Positions 1 through 8,253 of a DNA stretch of 64,000 bases are shown piece after piece. Source of the DNA: Sva-07 sp963774765 (lineage in GTDB: Bacteria > Actinomycetota > Acidimicrobiia > Acidimicrobiales > Ilumatobacteraceae); contig CAVZGP010000023.1 in NCBI GenBank assembly GCA_963774765.1, positions 90,302 to 154,301 on the forward strand, read 5' to 3'. The notes beneath the pieces are model-generated. The model was not told where the DNA came from, did no database searches, and worked only from the letters and a program-made list of their open reading frames with translations. Within the stretch, counting starts at the first letter, position 1; the number at the start of each line of letters is the position of its first letter. The position numbers and the translations under genes are program-made.

Positions 1-433
1 TGAGACGGCGCTTCATTCCTCCGGACAGCGGATCGACACGCTCGTCGGCGCGTTCGGTGAGTTGCACGAACTCGAGCAGTTCGGCCGCTCGGCGTCGACA
101 CTCGGCGCGTGGGATGTCGAAGTAACGCCCGTAGATGACCAAGTTCTCGACGACGGTCAGCTCCGAATCGAGCTGATCGGCCTGGGGCACGACGCCCATG
201 CGGGCGCGGATCGCCGGGCCGTCACGCTCAGGATCGAGGTCGAAGATCCGCATCGTGCCCGACGTGATCGGCGACACGCAGCCGATCATTCGCATCGTGG
301 AGGTCTTTCCCGCCCCGTTCGGCCCGAGGAATCCGAACGACTCGCCGGGAGCGACGTCGAAGTCGATGCCGTCGACGGCGACGAACTCACCGAACTCCTT
401 GCGCAGGTTGCGGGCACTGATCACCGACGTCAC
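1..433 (-). CDS. ABC transporter ATP-binding protein, DrrA-like (partial, cut by the window edge)
   Basis: This is the N-terminal 144 residues of an ABC ATPase read on the minus strand; the rest lies beyond base 1. Starting from GTG at 433, the translation shows Walker A (GPNGAGKTS) near residue 40, a Q-loop (VVPQADQLD) near residue 85 and, at the window edge, the signature LSGGMKRR. The GxMKRR form of the signature and the early GPNGAGK are typical of DrrA/NatA-type ATPases that pair with ABC-2 permeases for drug or lipid export. A GTG at 424 is an alternative start. It is divergent from the acetyltransferase gene with a 56-bp gap. The substrate cannot be told from this fragment, and the partner permease would lie outside the window. 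Confidence 0.9.
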   Translation of the reverse strand, partial: MTSVISARNLRKEFGEFVAVDGIDFDVAPGESFGFLGPNGAGKTSTMRMIGCVSPITSGTMRIFDLDPERDGPAIRARMGVVPQADQLDSELTVVENLVIYGRYFDIPRAECRRRAAELLEFVQLTERADERVDPLSGGMKRRL

Positions 434-489
434 GACTGCGCACCGTATGGCAGTCGGCAACGCCCGACCAACGCAGATACGGTGCGCCG

Positions 490-1002
490 ATGCCCGCCGA
501 GCCCGACATCGTGATCCGCTCGATCGAGAACGCCGACCTCGCCCGCATCCTCGAAATCAACCAGGCCAACGTGCCCGAGGTCGGATCGGTCGACGGCGAG
601 CGGATGGTCTACCTCGTCGCCGAGAGCCCGATCGCGCTCGCGGTCGAAGTCGGCGGACGCATCGTCGGGTTCTGCCTCGTGATGCCGTCGGACAGCGGCT
701 ACGACTCGGTCAACTACTGCTGGTTCACCAAGCTCTACGACGACTTCATGTATCTCGACCGCGTCGCGTTCGATGCCGATGCGCAGGGTCGCGGCCTCGG
801 CACACTGCTGTACGCCGAGGTCGATCGCCTGATGGTCGAGCGGGGTGACTCGCAGCTCGCGCTCGAGGTCAACGTCGATCCGCCAAACGAGGCGTCGCTC
901 GCGTTCCATCACCGCCGGGGATTCGTCGAGGTCGGTCAGCAGGACACGCCCTACGGCATCCGCGTCTCGATGCAGATGCGCCCGGCCGGCACAGCGGGCT
1001 GA
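490..1002 (+). CDS. GNAT-family N-acetyltransferase
   Basis: A 170-residue single-domain acyl-CoA N-acetyltransferase. The acetyl-CoA-binding motif A is visible near residues 92-110, where YLDRVAFDAD leads into QGRGLGTLLY, the Q/RxxGxG/A loop. The C-terminal part (LEVNVDPPNEASLAFHHRRG, then FVEVG) is the usual motif B region, in which substitutions near the acceptor pocket set specificity. Length is normal for a stand-alone GNAT. The ATG at 490 is the first plausible start after the divergent ABC gene. It faces the amidase gene convergently, with a pair of 41-bp palindromic repeats in the gap. The substrate is unknown. No secretion signal is visible, so it is cytoplasmic. Confidence 0.88.
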   Translation: MPAEPDIVIRSIENADLARILEINQANVPEVGSVDGERMVYLVAESPIALAVEVGGRIVGFCLVMPSDSGYDSVNYCWFTKLYDDFMYLDRVAFDADAQGRGLGTLLYAEVDRLMVERGDSQLALEVNVDPPNEASLAFHHRRGFVEVGQQDTPYGIRVSMQMRPAGTAG

Positions 1003-1037
1003 CGACGTTCACGCTGCACCTCACACGATCCCGGTTT

Positions 1038-1140
1038 GCGATGAGCGAAACCGCTGTATCCGGTCAGTTCGCTCATCGCTGGGCGACGACCCCGGTTTGC
1101 GATGAGCGAAACCGCTGTATCCGGTCAGTTCGCTCATCGC
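1038..1140. repeat. Paired 41-bp palindromic repeat, family 1 (two copies)
   Basis: Two nearly identical copies lie at 1038-1079 and 1099-1140, 61 bp apart start to start. Each has 11-bp perfect inverted arms (CGATGAGCGAA and TTCGCTCATCG) around an asymmetric core, CCGCTGTATCCGGTC. They occupy the gap between the convergent GNAT and amidase genes. Five more copies occur at 11951, 38850, 38911, 53485 and 53547. The core gives each copy an orientation; here it is opposite to the 38.9 and 53.5 kb pairs. Confidence 0.95.
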
Positions 1141-1157
1141 TGGGAGAACTCGCGACG

Positions 1158-1938
1158 TCAGCGGCGGTCTTGGAGGAAGCGGAAATGGGTGCGGGTCGAG
1201 GTGACGTGGGCGGCGTCGAGGTCGGCGACCAGGATCGTTTCGACGCCGGCACCGGTGGCGAGCACTTCGCCGAGCGGATCGATGATCGCGCTGTCACCGG
1301 CGTAGTCGAGTCCACCACCTGAGCCCACACGGTTGACACCGACCACGTACGCCTGGTTCTCGATCGCCCGCGCCCGCAGCAGGCTCGACCAGTGCAACCG
1401 CCGCTTCGCCGGCCAGTTGGCGACGACCAAGTACGCGTCCACATCGGCCGCCAGCGCCCAGAACTCGTCGGCGAAGCGCAGGTCGTAGCAGACGAACAAC
1501 GCACAGCGCAGCCCCTCGAGGTCGACCGTGACGAACTCGGTTCCCGCGCGGACGTATCGCTCCTCATCGGCGTGCGAGAACGGATGGATCTTGCGGTATC
1601 GGGTCGCCGAGCCGTCGGGCGCCACGAGTACGAATACGTTGGACGGACGCTGATCGTCGGCGGGCGCCTCCGGCGCGATCTCGGGGCACGAGCCACCGAC
1701 CCAAATGCCATGCGTCGTCGCCATGTGGGTGAGGAACTGCGATGAAGGACCGCCTTCGGGCTCTGCGATGTCCGGCGAGTCGAACGAGAACCCGGTGGAG
1801 AACGTCTCGGTCAGGAGGACCACCCGCGCACCGCCCGCCGCCGCGGCGGCGACCATCGAGGCGAGGTCGCGCGAAGTTCGCCTCCCGCTCGTGCCAGACG
1901 ATGTCGTGCTGAATCGCGGCAACACGCACGACCGTCAC
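1158..1938 (-). CDS. Nitrilase-superfamily omega-amidase, apparent frameshift near 1864-1872
   Basis: A carbon-nitrogen hydrolase of the omega-amidase type, about 260 residues. The catalytic triad is visible: Glu in LLTETFSTGF, Lys in RYRKIHPF and Cys in LFVCYDLRF. The start is the GTG at 1938, whose GTGA overlaps the stop of the upstream aminotransferase; this frame gives a normal N-terminus (VRVAAIQHDIVW...EANFAR). The remainder (LASMVAAAAAGGARVVLLTE onward) is in another frame, so one extra base is inferred around 1864-1872 in GCGCGACCTCGCC. The break is either a sequencing error or a real inactivating frameshift; all catalytic residues lie downstream of it. The substrate is inferred: omega-amidases deamidate 2-oxoglutaramate or 2-oxosuccinamate made by glutamine or asparagine transaminases, and such a transaminase is encoded directly upstream. 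Confidence 0.8.
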
Positions 1939-3116
1939 GATCCGAACCCCGCGACGAGTCGCTCGACCGCCTCGTCGATCACGTCGATGCGTTTGCAGCA
2001 CGCGAACCGCACGAGGTGGCGGCCGTGCTCGGGTCGGGCGTAGAACACCTCGTTCGGCACGGCGACCACGCCGCAGCGTTCCGGCAACGACCGACAGAAC
2101 GCCATGCCGTCGCCGTCGGGCGACTTCGAACGGATGTCGACCGTCGCGAAGTAGGTGGCCTCGGGCTCGTAGACGGTGAAGCCTGCCTCGCGCAGGCCCA
2201 CCACGAGGTGGTCACGAGCGGTTTGCAGCGTGGCGGCAAGGGCCTCGAAGTACGTATCGGGGAGCGCGAGGCCGACGGCCATGGCCGGCTGGAACGGCGC
2301 CCCGTTGACGTAGGTCAGGAACTGCTTTGCCGTTTTCGCCGCGGTCACCAACGGTTCCGGACCTGACATCCAGCCGATCTTCCAGCCGGTGGTGTGGAAC
2401 GTCTTGCCACCCGACGAGATCGTCAGCGTGCGCTCGGCCATGTCGGGAAACGTCGCCAACGGGACGTGCGTGCGCCCGTCGAACAGCAGATGCTCGTAGA
2501 CCTCGTCGGTGATGACGATGAGGTCGTGGTCGACGGCGACACGGGCGATCGATTCGAGTTCGTCGCGGGTGAACACCTTCCCCGTGGGGTTGTGCGGCGT
2601 GTTGACAAGGATCAATTTGGTGCGTTCGGAGACGGCGGCCGCGAGTTCTTCGGGGTCGAAGACGTACCGACCGGTGGCATCGGGAGCGAGCAACACGGGC
2701 ACGGCTCGCGCGCCGGCCAGCGCGATACATGCCTGATAGCTGTCATACATCGGCTCGAAGACGACCACCTCGTCGCCGGCGTCGAGCATTCCGAGCAGCG
2801 CTCCCGCGAGCGCCTCGGTTGCGCCGGCAGTCACGACGATCTCGCTCGCCGGGTCGAGCTCGATCCCGTACCAACGCCGTTGGTGCTCGGCGATTGCCTG
2901 ACGCAGAACGGGCATTCCCGGGCCAGGTGGGTACTGGTTCACGCCGGAGCGAATCGCGTCGACGGCGGCGTCGAGGACCTCGATCGGACCGTCGGTGTCG
3001 GGGAAACCCTGGCCGAGGTTGATCGCTCCGGTCTCGACGGCCAAGGCGGACATCTCCGCAAAGATGGTCGTTCCGAAGCCTTCGAGCTTGAGCGTCAACG
3101 GATCGGTCGGGACCAC
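1935..3116 (-). CDS. PLP-dependent class I aminotransferase (glutamine transaminase K / KAT / YbdL type)
   Basis: A 393-residue fold-type I aminotransferase. The chosen start is GTG 3116, which gives the usual family N-terminus (LEGFGTTIFAEMSALA) and length; an open frame extends further upstream to 3203 but would run into the divergent promoter region. Landmarks are NLGQGFPD, NQYPPGPGMP, NTPHNPTGK (PLP phosphate/ring environment), DEVYEHLLFDG and the Schiff-base lysine in SSGGKTFHTTGWKIGW. These match the KAT/GTK/YbdL group, which transaminates glutamine or methionine with 2-oxo acids. It overlaps the omega-amidase gene by 4 bp (GTGA). That pairing is a known metabolic couple: the amidase removes the 2-oxoglutaramate product and pulls the transamination forward. 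DapC-type activity is an alternative. Confidence 0.87.
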   Translation of the reverse strand: MVPTDPLTLKLEGFGTTIFAEMSALAVETGAINLGQGFPDTDGPIEVLDAAVDAIRSGVNQYPPGPGMPVLRQAIAEHQRRWYGIELDPASEIVVTAGATEALAGALLGMLDAGDEVVVFEPMYDSYQACIALAGARAVPVLLAPDATGRYVFDPEELAAAVSERTKLILVNTPHNPTGKVFTRDELESIARVAVDHDLIVITDEVYEHLLFDGRTHVPLATFPDMAERTLTISSGGKTFHTTGWKIGWMSGPEPLVTAAKTAKQFLTYVNGAPFQPAMAVGLALPDTYFEALAATLQTARDHLVVGLREAGFTVYEPEATYFATVDIRSKSPDGDGMAFCRSLPERCGVVAVPNEVFYARPEHGRHLVRFACCKRIDVIDEAVERLVAGFGS

Positions 3117-3205
3117 AGCGCAACTGTACGCGAGCGGTACCTGGCCTTGGTCACGCCGGTTGACCGCGACGTCTATGCTTCTGGCACACAGCGGACGAGA
3201 CACAC

Positions 3206-4267
3206 GTGCACGACCACGGCGACCATCACCAGATCGAACCTGAGAGAAGCCGCCCTCGGCTCAGCCGTCGCGGGCTGATCATCGGTGCGTCCGTCGCGGC
3301 GACGGCGCGACTGCTCGCTGGCTCGAACTCGTCGGTGCGTGCCGACGAGGCTGCGGCGACGATCAACGGGCGTGCCGCCGGGACGCTCGTTCCCGCAGTC
3401 CGCGGCCAACAGGTCCAGATCACACCGGCACCGCCACCTCCGCCACCGGCGTGGCGACCTGGTCAGTTCATCACCCATGTCGACGTCGAGGGCCGCCGTA
3501 TGGCGCTGACATTCGATGACGGACCCTCCCCGTACAACACGCCGAGTGTGCTGGCAACCCTTGCCGCCCACGGCATCAAGGCAACGTTCTTTCTCGTCGG
3601 CGTCAACGTCCAGTCGTTCCCGGCTCTGGCGAGGAGGATCGTCGACGAGGGTCACGAACTCGGCAACCACAGCGTGTATCACTCGCCGTACAGCTCGTCC
3701 GCGCTGGCCAGCCAGATCGGCCCGAACCAGGCCATCATTCGCAACGCCACCGGCGTCACCCCGGTCGTCAACCGGGCGCCCGGCCTCACGAAAGGCGGAG
3801 CGATTCTCTCCGCCTGCGCCCAGTACGGCCTGTACGAAGCGCACACCCACATGTCGACCTTCGACTACCAGTCGCCACGTCACTCTTCATCGGCGTTGAT
3901 GAACGAATTCGTTCGGTACCACCGCAACGGAGCCTTCGCCCTCTACCACGACGGCGGCAATCGACGGCCGACGCCGGACGCTCTTCCCGGGATCATCAAC
4001 TACGGCTTGAGCGTCGGCTACACGTTCGTCACTGCGACCGAACTCGTCAACAGCGGTCGGCCCCAGCCTTCCGGTGGTTCCTACCTCACCGCTGGCCTAC
4101 TCGCCGACAGCCCGGTGAGTGAACCGGCCTATGTCGACGTGTGCGGCTACGACGCCGCCAGTGAACTGACTGGCATCCTCGAACGCGACGACCTGGCCCT
4201 GACAGCGCTCGACCGCAGCCGCATCACGGGCGCGCTCGCTGACATCGATGCCGTCAGTCGCGACTGA
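3206..4267 (+). CDS. Exported polysaccharide deacetylase (NodB homology, CE4)
   Basis: A 353-residue carbohydrate esterase family 4 protein. The N-terminus has a twin-arginine-like signal (LSRRGLIIGASVAATARLLAG, residues about 20-40), then a proline-rich linker (PAPPPPPPAW, near residue 75) and the NodB domain (about residues 95-285). Motifs are TFDDGPSP (motif 1, catalytic base and metal Asp), the metal-binding histidines in LGNHSVYHSP (motif 2) and RAPG (motif 3, catalytic Arg region). It probably removes N- or O-acetyl groups from a wall or surface polysaccharide outside the membrane. The C-terminal 60 residues after the domain are not recognised. The GTG at 3206 is the first start consistent with the signal. 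Its 3' end overlaps the convergent diguanylate cyclase gene by 14 bp. Confidence 0.86.
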   Translation: MHDHGDHHQIEPERSRPRLSRRGLIIGASVAATARLLAGSNSSVRADEAAATINGRAAGTLVPAVRGQQVQITPAPPPPPPAWRPGQFITHVDVEGRRMALTFDDGPSPYNTPSVLATLAAHGIKATFFLVGVNVQSFPALARRIVDEGHELGNHSVYHSPYSSSALASQIGPNQAIIRNATGVTPVVNRAPGLTKGGAILSACAQYGLYEAHTHMSTFDYQSPRHSSSALMNEFVRYHRNGAFALYHDGGNRRPTPDALPGIINYGLSVGYTFVTATELVNSGRPQPSGGSYLTAGLLADSPVSEPAYVDVCGYDAASELTGILERDDLALTALDRSRITGALADIDAVSRD

Positions 4268-5588
4268 CGCCGTCCACCTCGGCGGGGTTCCGGCGCCGGT
4301 CCGGGCCCGCGTACACCGACGCTGAGCGCAGCTCTTCCGACGCCAACTCCACGGCGTGGACATCGGCGAGACGATAGGTCACCCCGGTCGACTTGGCGCT
4401 GTACATGGCCAGGTCGGCAGCGCTGATGAGGTCGTCGAGTTCTCGACCGTGCCGCGGGAACAACGCGGCGCCGATCGCTGCAGTGACGGTGACATCGCCG
4501 ACCATCGGGGTGGCGCCGAGCGATCGACCGATGCGCTCGGCACTGGCGCGCACACCCGTGCCGTCCTCGATGCCGGGCAGCAGGATCACGAACTCGTCGC
4601 CGCCCCACCGACCGACGACGTCGGTGTCGCGAACGGCCGACCGCAGCCGGTCAGCGGCGGCCTGCAGGATGAGGTCGCCGAACTGGTGGCCGAGCGTGTC
4701 GTTGATCTGCTTGAAGCCGTTGAGGTCGATCAGCATCAGACAGACGCCCGTATTGAAACGTTCGGCGGCGAGCAATTCCTCATCGGCGACGCGTTCGAAC
4801 TCGCGACGATTCACGAGCCCGGTCAGCTCGTCGGTGGTGGCACGCCGTTCGAGCGAACGTCGGTCGAGGAGGAATGTCCACCCGGCGAGCGCCATCAGCA
4901 CGGTGGCGAGGGCGAGCAGGACGAGGTAACCGACGGCGCCGTCGCCGAGGAGGCTGACGTCGTCGTCGACCGACGCGGTCACGACGATCGAACCACCGTC
5001 GTTCGGCAAGCCGAGCGTGTCGGTGACGACCCGCTGGCCGTCGGCCGTCGATGGCCCCTCACGCTCGCCGTATCCCGCCGGTACGTGGGACAGCGTGATT
5101 TCGACCTCGGCGCCGTACACGTCGAGCGTTGCCGCGGCGCGTGCGCCGATCAGGGTCTCTGCAGCGAGCCCCAACGCCGAGGTGACCTCCTGACGGTTGA
5201 CCATGAGGAGTGCATCGGTCGTCTCGTCGACGACGACGGCCGGCTTTCCGAGCTGCGCCGACGCACCTGCGGCCTCACCGAAACCGGACAGCGCGAAGAG
5301 ATCGACGGCGGTGCAGCGCTGATCATCGCCGACCGAAACACACGCGGGGACGTCGGCGCCGAAGGACTCGGCGAGGTCGGCGGGATCGGTCAACTCGTTG
5401 GCCATCTCGGACACGGCTGCGGCACGAGCGATCGTGCTCTCGATGGACTGGTCCGCCACGATCACCGCTGCGGTGACGCGAGCATCCTGTTCGCTCCGCA
5501 ATTCTGAGCGGTTGTTGAACATCGAGACCGTCGTGGCCACCAGCAGCACCAAGCTGCCGACGAGCGCGCCGAGCCGGATCAGTCTCAT
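4254..5588 (-). CDS. Membrane diguanylate cyclase (GGDEF) with extracytoplasmic sensor
   Basis: A 444-residue protein: a TM helix at about 5-23, an extracytoplasmic region at about 25-215 of unrecognised fold with two cysteines (VPACVSVGDDQRC) that could form a disulfide, a second TM at about 222-245, then a GGDEF domain at about 255-410. The active site is intact (GRWGGDEFVIL) and so is the inhibitory I-site RxxD (RDTD), five residues before GGDEF, so synthesis of c-di-GMP with product inhibition is expected. No EAL domain follows. The short C-terminal tail has no recognised motif. The start is the ATG at 5588. It is likely monocistronic, with convergent overlap to the deacetylase gene. The sensed ligand is unknown. 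Confidence 0.9.
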   Translation of the reverse strand: MRLIRLGALVGSLVLLVATTVSMFNNRSELRSEQDARVTAAVIVADQSIESTIARAAAVSEMANELTDPADLAESFGADVPACVSVGDDQRCTAVDLFALSGFGEAAGASAQLGKPAVVVDETTDALLMVNRQEVTSALGLAAETLIGARAAATLDVYGAEVEITLSHVPAGYGEREGPSTADGQRVVTDTLGLPNDGGSIVVTASVDDDVSLLGDGAVGYLVLLALATVLMALAGWTFLLDRRSLERRATTDELTGLVNRREFERVADEELLAAERFNTGVCLMLIDLNGFKQINDTLGHQFGDLILQAAADRLRSAVRDTDVVGRWGGDEFVILLPGIEDGTGVRASAERIGRSLGATPMVGDVTVTAAIGAALFPRHGRELDDLISAADLAMYSAKSTGVTYRLADVHAVELASEELRSASVYAGPDRRRNPAEVDGVSRD

Positions 5589-5692
5589 GAGCGCTCATCG
5601 GCACGCCGACGTTCGGACTTGAGGAAACGTTGACGATCCATCTCTTCTGAGTTTCCCACGAGGACGATGCCGAATCCTGCCAGAAAACGACT

Positions 5693-5722
5693 CAGGGGCT
5701 TCCCGTTGCCGGAAAGCCCCTG
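5693..5722 (-). terminator. Hairpin downstream of tRNA-Arg
   Basis: A 9-bp perfect stem, AAGCCCCTG/CAGGGGCTT, closes a 12-nt loop. It lies 9 bp past the 3' end of the minus-strand tRNA and is followed on that strand by AGTCGTTTTC. The position and T-rich trailer fit an intrinsic terminator. Confidence 0.7.
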
Positions 5723-5731
5723 CGTGTCCTG

Positions 5732-5804
5732 CGCGCTCGGAGAGAGTCGAACTCCCAACCGCTTGATCCGTAGTCAAGTGCTCTATCCATTGAGCTACGA
5801 GCGC
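5732..5804 (-). tRNA. tRNA-Arg (anticodon ACG)
   Basis: A 73-nt cloverleaf on the minus strand: acceptor GCGCTCG pairs with CGAGCGC, D-arm GCTC...GAGC, anticodon stem CTTGA/TCAAG around loop CTACGGA (anticodon ACG), T-arm with TTCGACT loop, and discriminator G. CCA is not encoded. The anticodon would be read as ICG to decode CGN codons. Confidence 0.95.
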
Positions 5805-5865
5805 AATTGCGACGGGCGACAGTGTAGACGCAACTCGTCGAGTTGCCGACCGCGACTTTTCCGGG

Positions 5866-7128
5866 TCAGCCGCCCCAGGGCCCGAAGCCCCCCGACCGCT
5901 GATACAGCGTGAGGGCCGCGGTGGCGTTCACCGTCGGGTCGTAGAGCTGCGTCGCTGACGTGACACCGATCGTCGCGAGCCAACTGCGATGCGCAGTCCA
6001 GTGAATCTGGAACAGGCCGTAGCAACATGAGTTGTTGACGTTGGATCGGTGGTTGCTCTCGCGCCAGGCGATCTCGAGGGCGCGGTCTTCGAGGTCGTCG
6101 GGCCACACGTCACGGATGATCTGGGCTGCCTGCGATTGGGGAACGGCCGCAGGGCGGCTCGGCGCCGTCGTGGTGGGGGCGGGCGCGGCGGTCGTCGTCG
6201 GCGTTCGATTCGCGGCCGCCGTGCTCGGCGCAGCGGTCGGCGTCGGCGCTGGCGGTGCCGTGGTCGGCGGGGCTGGAGTCTCCGCGCCGACGGGAAGGCA
6301 GATCGTGCGACCGGGAACCAGAACTGTGTCGACCGACGAATCGTTGACGGCGAGCAGTTCCGACAACTCCACCCCGGCCGCGTCGGCGAGACGGATCCAG
6401 TAGTCGCCCGCCGCGAGTTCGTAACGAGCGCCGCAGGCCGGCGTTGTCTCGGCGGGCTCCAGATCGGTCGTCGCGTCGAGCGATGCCGCCGATGCCGACG
6501 TCGGATCGATGGCATCCGAGCCAACCGGCCCAGCTTCGGAAGCGGAAGCGGAGGGAGACGGGTCACCGGTCTCGGAGGCGGGTGACGGCGGCTCGGTGGC
6601 CGTGGCCGGATCGATCGGCGCCGCGGTCGGCGCCGCGTCCGTGGGTGCGGCCGACGCGTCCGCGACCGAGTCCGGCGTGGCGCCCGCGATGGCGACCGGT
6701 GGCGATTCCGACGACGCGGCATCATCGCCCGAGGTGGTGAATCCCACCACCACAGGCGCGGCGAGTGTGATGATCACGGCGAGACCACCGAGTCGCGCGA
6801 TCAGGGGGTCGACACCACCGCGACGCTCGGGCTGCGGTTCGGGTTCGAAGGTCCACGCGTCGTTGTCGTCGTCCTCCTCGACCGATTGACGGGGATCGGT
6901 GGCCCGGTCAGGATTCTCCGGCGGCGACTCGACGGTACGGATTCGTCCGTGTGCTCGTTCGGCACTGACACCCCCACCGAGGAGTCCGTCCCACCACTGC
7001 CCGATGGCGGCGCCGAGACCGCGGCGCTCGGCCGACGGTCGGCGCTGCGGGGTCCATTCGGTCTGCTCACCCCAGAACTCATCGCTGAGTTCAGGCGTGG
7101 CGTCGGGGTCGTGTCGGTCGGTGGTCAT
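5866..7128 (-). CDS. LysM and lysozyme-fold (transglycosylase-like) cell-wall protein, single-pass membrane
   Basis: A 420-residue protein. The cytoplasmic N-terminal 105 residues are acidic and charged. One TM helix follows (LIARLGGLAVIITLAAPVVV, about 108-128). A long Ala/Pro/Ser/Thr linker leads to a LysM-like domain at about 232-285 (YELAAGDYWIRLADAAGVE...LLAVNDSS...VPGRTICLP). A second Pro/Thr linker leads to a lysozyme-like domain at about 340-420, with catalytic Glu in IAWRESNHRSNV and the usual CCYGLFQIHW segment. The C-terminus ends at GFGPWGG, matching the family end GF.PW. Expected role: peptidoglycan binding and cleavage in wall remodelling (Rpf/SLT-type). It is monocistronic, between tRNA genes. 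Confidence 0.86.
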   Translation of the reverse strand: MTTDRHDPDATPELSDEFWGEQTEWTPQRRPSAERRGLGAAIGQWWDGLLGGGVSAERAHGRIRTVESPPENPDRATDPRQSVEEDDDNDAWTFEPEPQPERRGGVDPLIARLGGLAVIITLAAPVVVGFTTSGDDAASSESPPVAIAGATPDSVADASAAPTDAAPTAAPIDPATATEPPSPASETGDPSPSASASEAGPVGSDAIDPTSASAASLDATTDLEPAETTPACGARYELAAGDYWIRLADAAGVELSELLAVNDSSVDTVLVPGRTICLPVGAETPAPPTTAPPAPTPTAAPSTAAANRTPTTTAAPAPTTTAPSRPAAVPQSQAAQIIRDVWPDDLEDRALEIAWRESNHRSNVNNSCCYGLFQIHWTAHRSWLATIGVTSATQLYDPTVNATAALTLYQRSGGFGPWGG

Positions 7129-7270
7129 GGAACGACCACCGGTCTACTCCGTTCGTCATGAAACCGCAACATCACCGTCATCCAAACGACATGGTTGTCA
7201 TTCGAAGGGGTCCGCGCTCGATCAGAAAAACGAACGACCGGCGCACCGCGCAGGTACGCCGGTCGACCGG

Positions 7271-7359
7271 CGGAGAGGGTGGGATTTGAACCCACGGATC
7301 ACATTGCTGCGATCAACGCCTTAGCAGGGCGCCCCATTCGGCCGCTCTGGCACCTCTCC
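7271..7359 (-). tRNA. tRNA-Ser (anticodon GCT)
   Basis: An 89-nt class II tRNA on the minus strand: acceptor GGAGAGG/CCTCTCC, a long variable arm (TTGATCGCAGCAATGTGATC), anticodon loop CTGCTAA (GCT), T-loop TTCAAAT and discriminator G. CCA is not encoded. It is divergent from the tRNA-Ser(TGA) 38 bp away. Confidence 0.95.
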
Positions 7360-7397
7360 CTGGGAGCCCCGGAGTGTAGCCCGGTAACCTCGTGACC

Positions 7398-7483
7398 GGA
7401 ACGGTGGCAGAGTGGACGAATGCAGCCGCCTTGAAAGCGGCCGGGCGCAAGCCTCGGGGGTTCGAATCCCTCCCGTTCCGCCA
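7398..7483 (+). tRNA. tRNA-Ser (anticodon TGA)
   Basis: An 86-nt class II tRNA: acceptor GGAACGG/CCGTTCC, anticodon stem-loop GCCGC-CTTGAAA-GCGGC (TGA), a variable arm, T-arm GGGGGTTCGAATCCCTC and an encoded GCCA 3' end. The two other tRNAs here do not encode CCA. Confidence 0.95.
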
Positions 7484-7554
7484 ACGGTTTCCGGGCGGAA
7501 CCGGCAAGGTCCGCGCCCCAAACGCTCTGAGCAGGTGGGACGTTTCGGACCACC

Positions 7555-8010
7555 ATGGCCGGCGGCCCTCTGACGCGACGACGGCGATCGACGAATGTGC
7601 GCGTGTTCGGCAGTGGCGCCCGCAGTGATGACACCGAGTCGAGCGACGTCGACATCCTCGTCGATCTCGCTGACGGTGTCGGCGCGGTCGGGTTGGTCGG
7701 TCTCGAGCGAGCGGAACGAGATCCTCGAGCGACCGGTGGATGTCGTTCCTGCAGCGGGACTCGAGCCGGCTGTCGCAGAGCGCGTTGCACACGAAGCGAT
7801 CGCGCTGCGAGGAACGACGGCCAATGACTCGCCGACGTGCTCGCCGCCGCGGAACCCGAAGTGCCGTGGCCGGACGTCGCCGGCATGCGCAACCATCTCG
7901 CGCACCGCTACTTCGACACCGACCACGCGATCGTCGCCGCCACCGTCGAACACGACGTCCCTCCTCTCGTCGCGCCAGCGCGTCGGCTGCTCGACGCGAT
8001 CGACGACTGA
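7555..8010 (+). pseudogene. Degenerate MNT nucleotidyltransferase / HEPN (MntA-HepT type) toxin-antitoxin remnant
   Basis: Pieces of a two-gene module lie in alternating frames. From ATG 7555 the MNT active site is readable and intact (VRVFGSGARSDDTESSDVD, then ILVDL, the GSx10DxD pattern). The frame is lost near 7710-7720, where the homologous sequence continues one frame over (NEILERPVDVVPAAGLEPAV, then AERVAHEAIAL). From about 7828, back in the first frame, comes only the C-terminal part of a HEPN protein, with its RNHLAHRYF motif (RxxxxH) and the end RLLDAIDD before TGA at 8008. The N-terminal two thirds of HepT are missing. In intact modules MntA AMPylates and neutralises the HepT RNase; this copy cannot make either protein normally. 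It sits 72 bp from a tRNA-Ser, a common integration hot spot. Confidence 0.8.
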
Positions 8011-8011
8011 A

Positions 8012-8053
8012 CCTCAGCGGACCCCCCACGAACGTCGACGCCCGCCGCTGAGG
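8012..8053. terminator. Hairpin after the HEPN/MNT remnant
   Basis: Inverted repeat CCTCAGCGG ... CCGCTGAGG (9-bp perfect arms, 24-nt loop) starting 2 bp after the HEPN stop codon. It has no T-run, so it is a terminator-like hairpin only. The rest of 8054-8253 shows nothing recognisable. Confidence 0.45.
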
Positions 8054-8253
8054 GACCCGCGATTCCGCCTCGCCAGGTTCGTTCTCGTTGCTCTCGCGGT
8101 TGCTCTCGGATCGAACGGATTCAGCAACCGATACCGCAGCTGAACTGGCACTTCACGGGGACAGCGGACAATGCCTGGTAAAGAGCCCGACGTATGGCGC
8201 CGGTCGCTGGACGACAGTGGCTACGCGACGCTCCGGGCGGTCCAACCGAGCCG

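Noticed and set aside
1041..1322. Small ORFs starting MSETAVSGQFAHRW
   Set aside because: They translate the 41-bp palindrome itself and recur at each copy; no ribosome-binding site and no conserved protein beyond the repeat.
5587..5600. ATGAGCGCTCATCG at the diguanylate cyclase start resembling collapsed family 1 arms
   Set aside because: It lacks the core and is only a 12-bp palindrome; chance similarity cannot be excluded.
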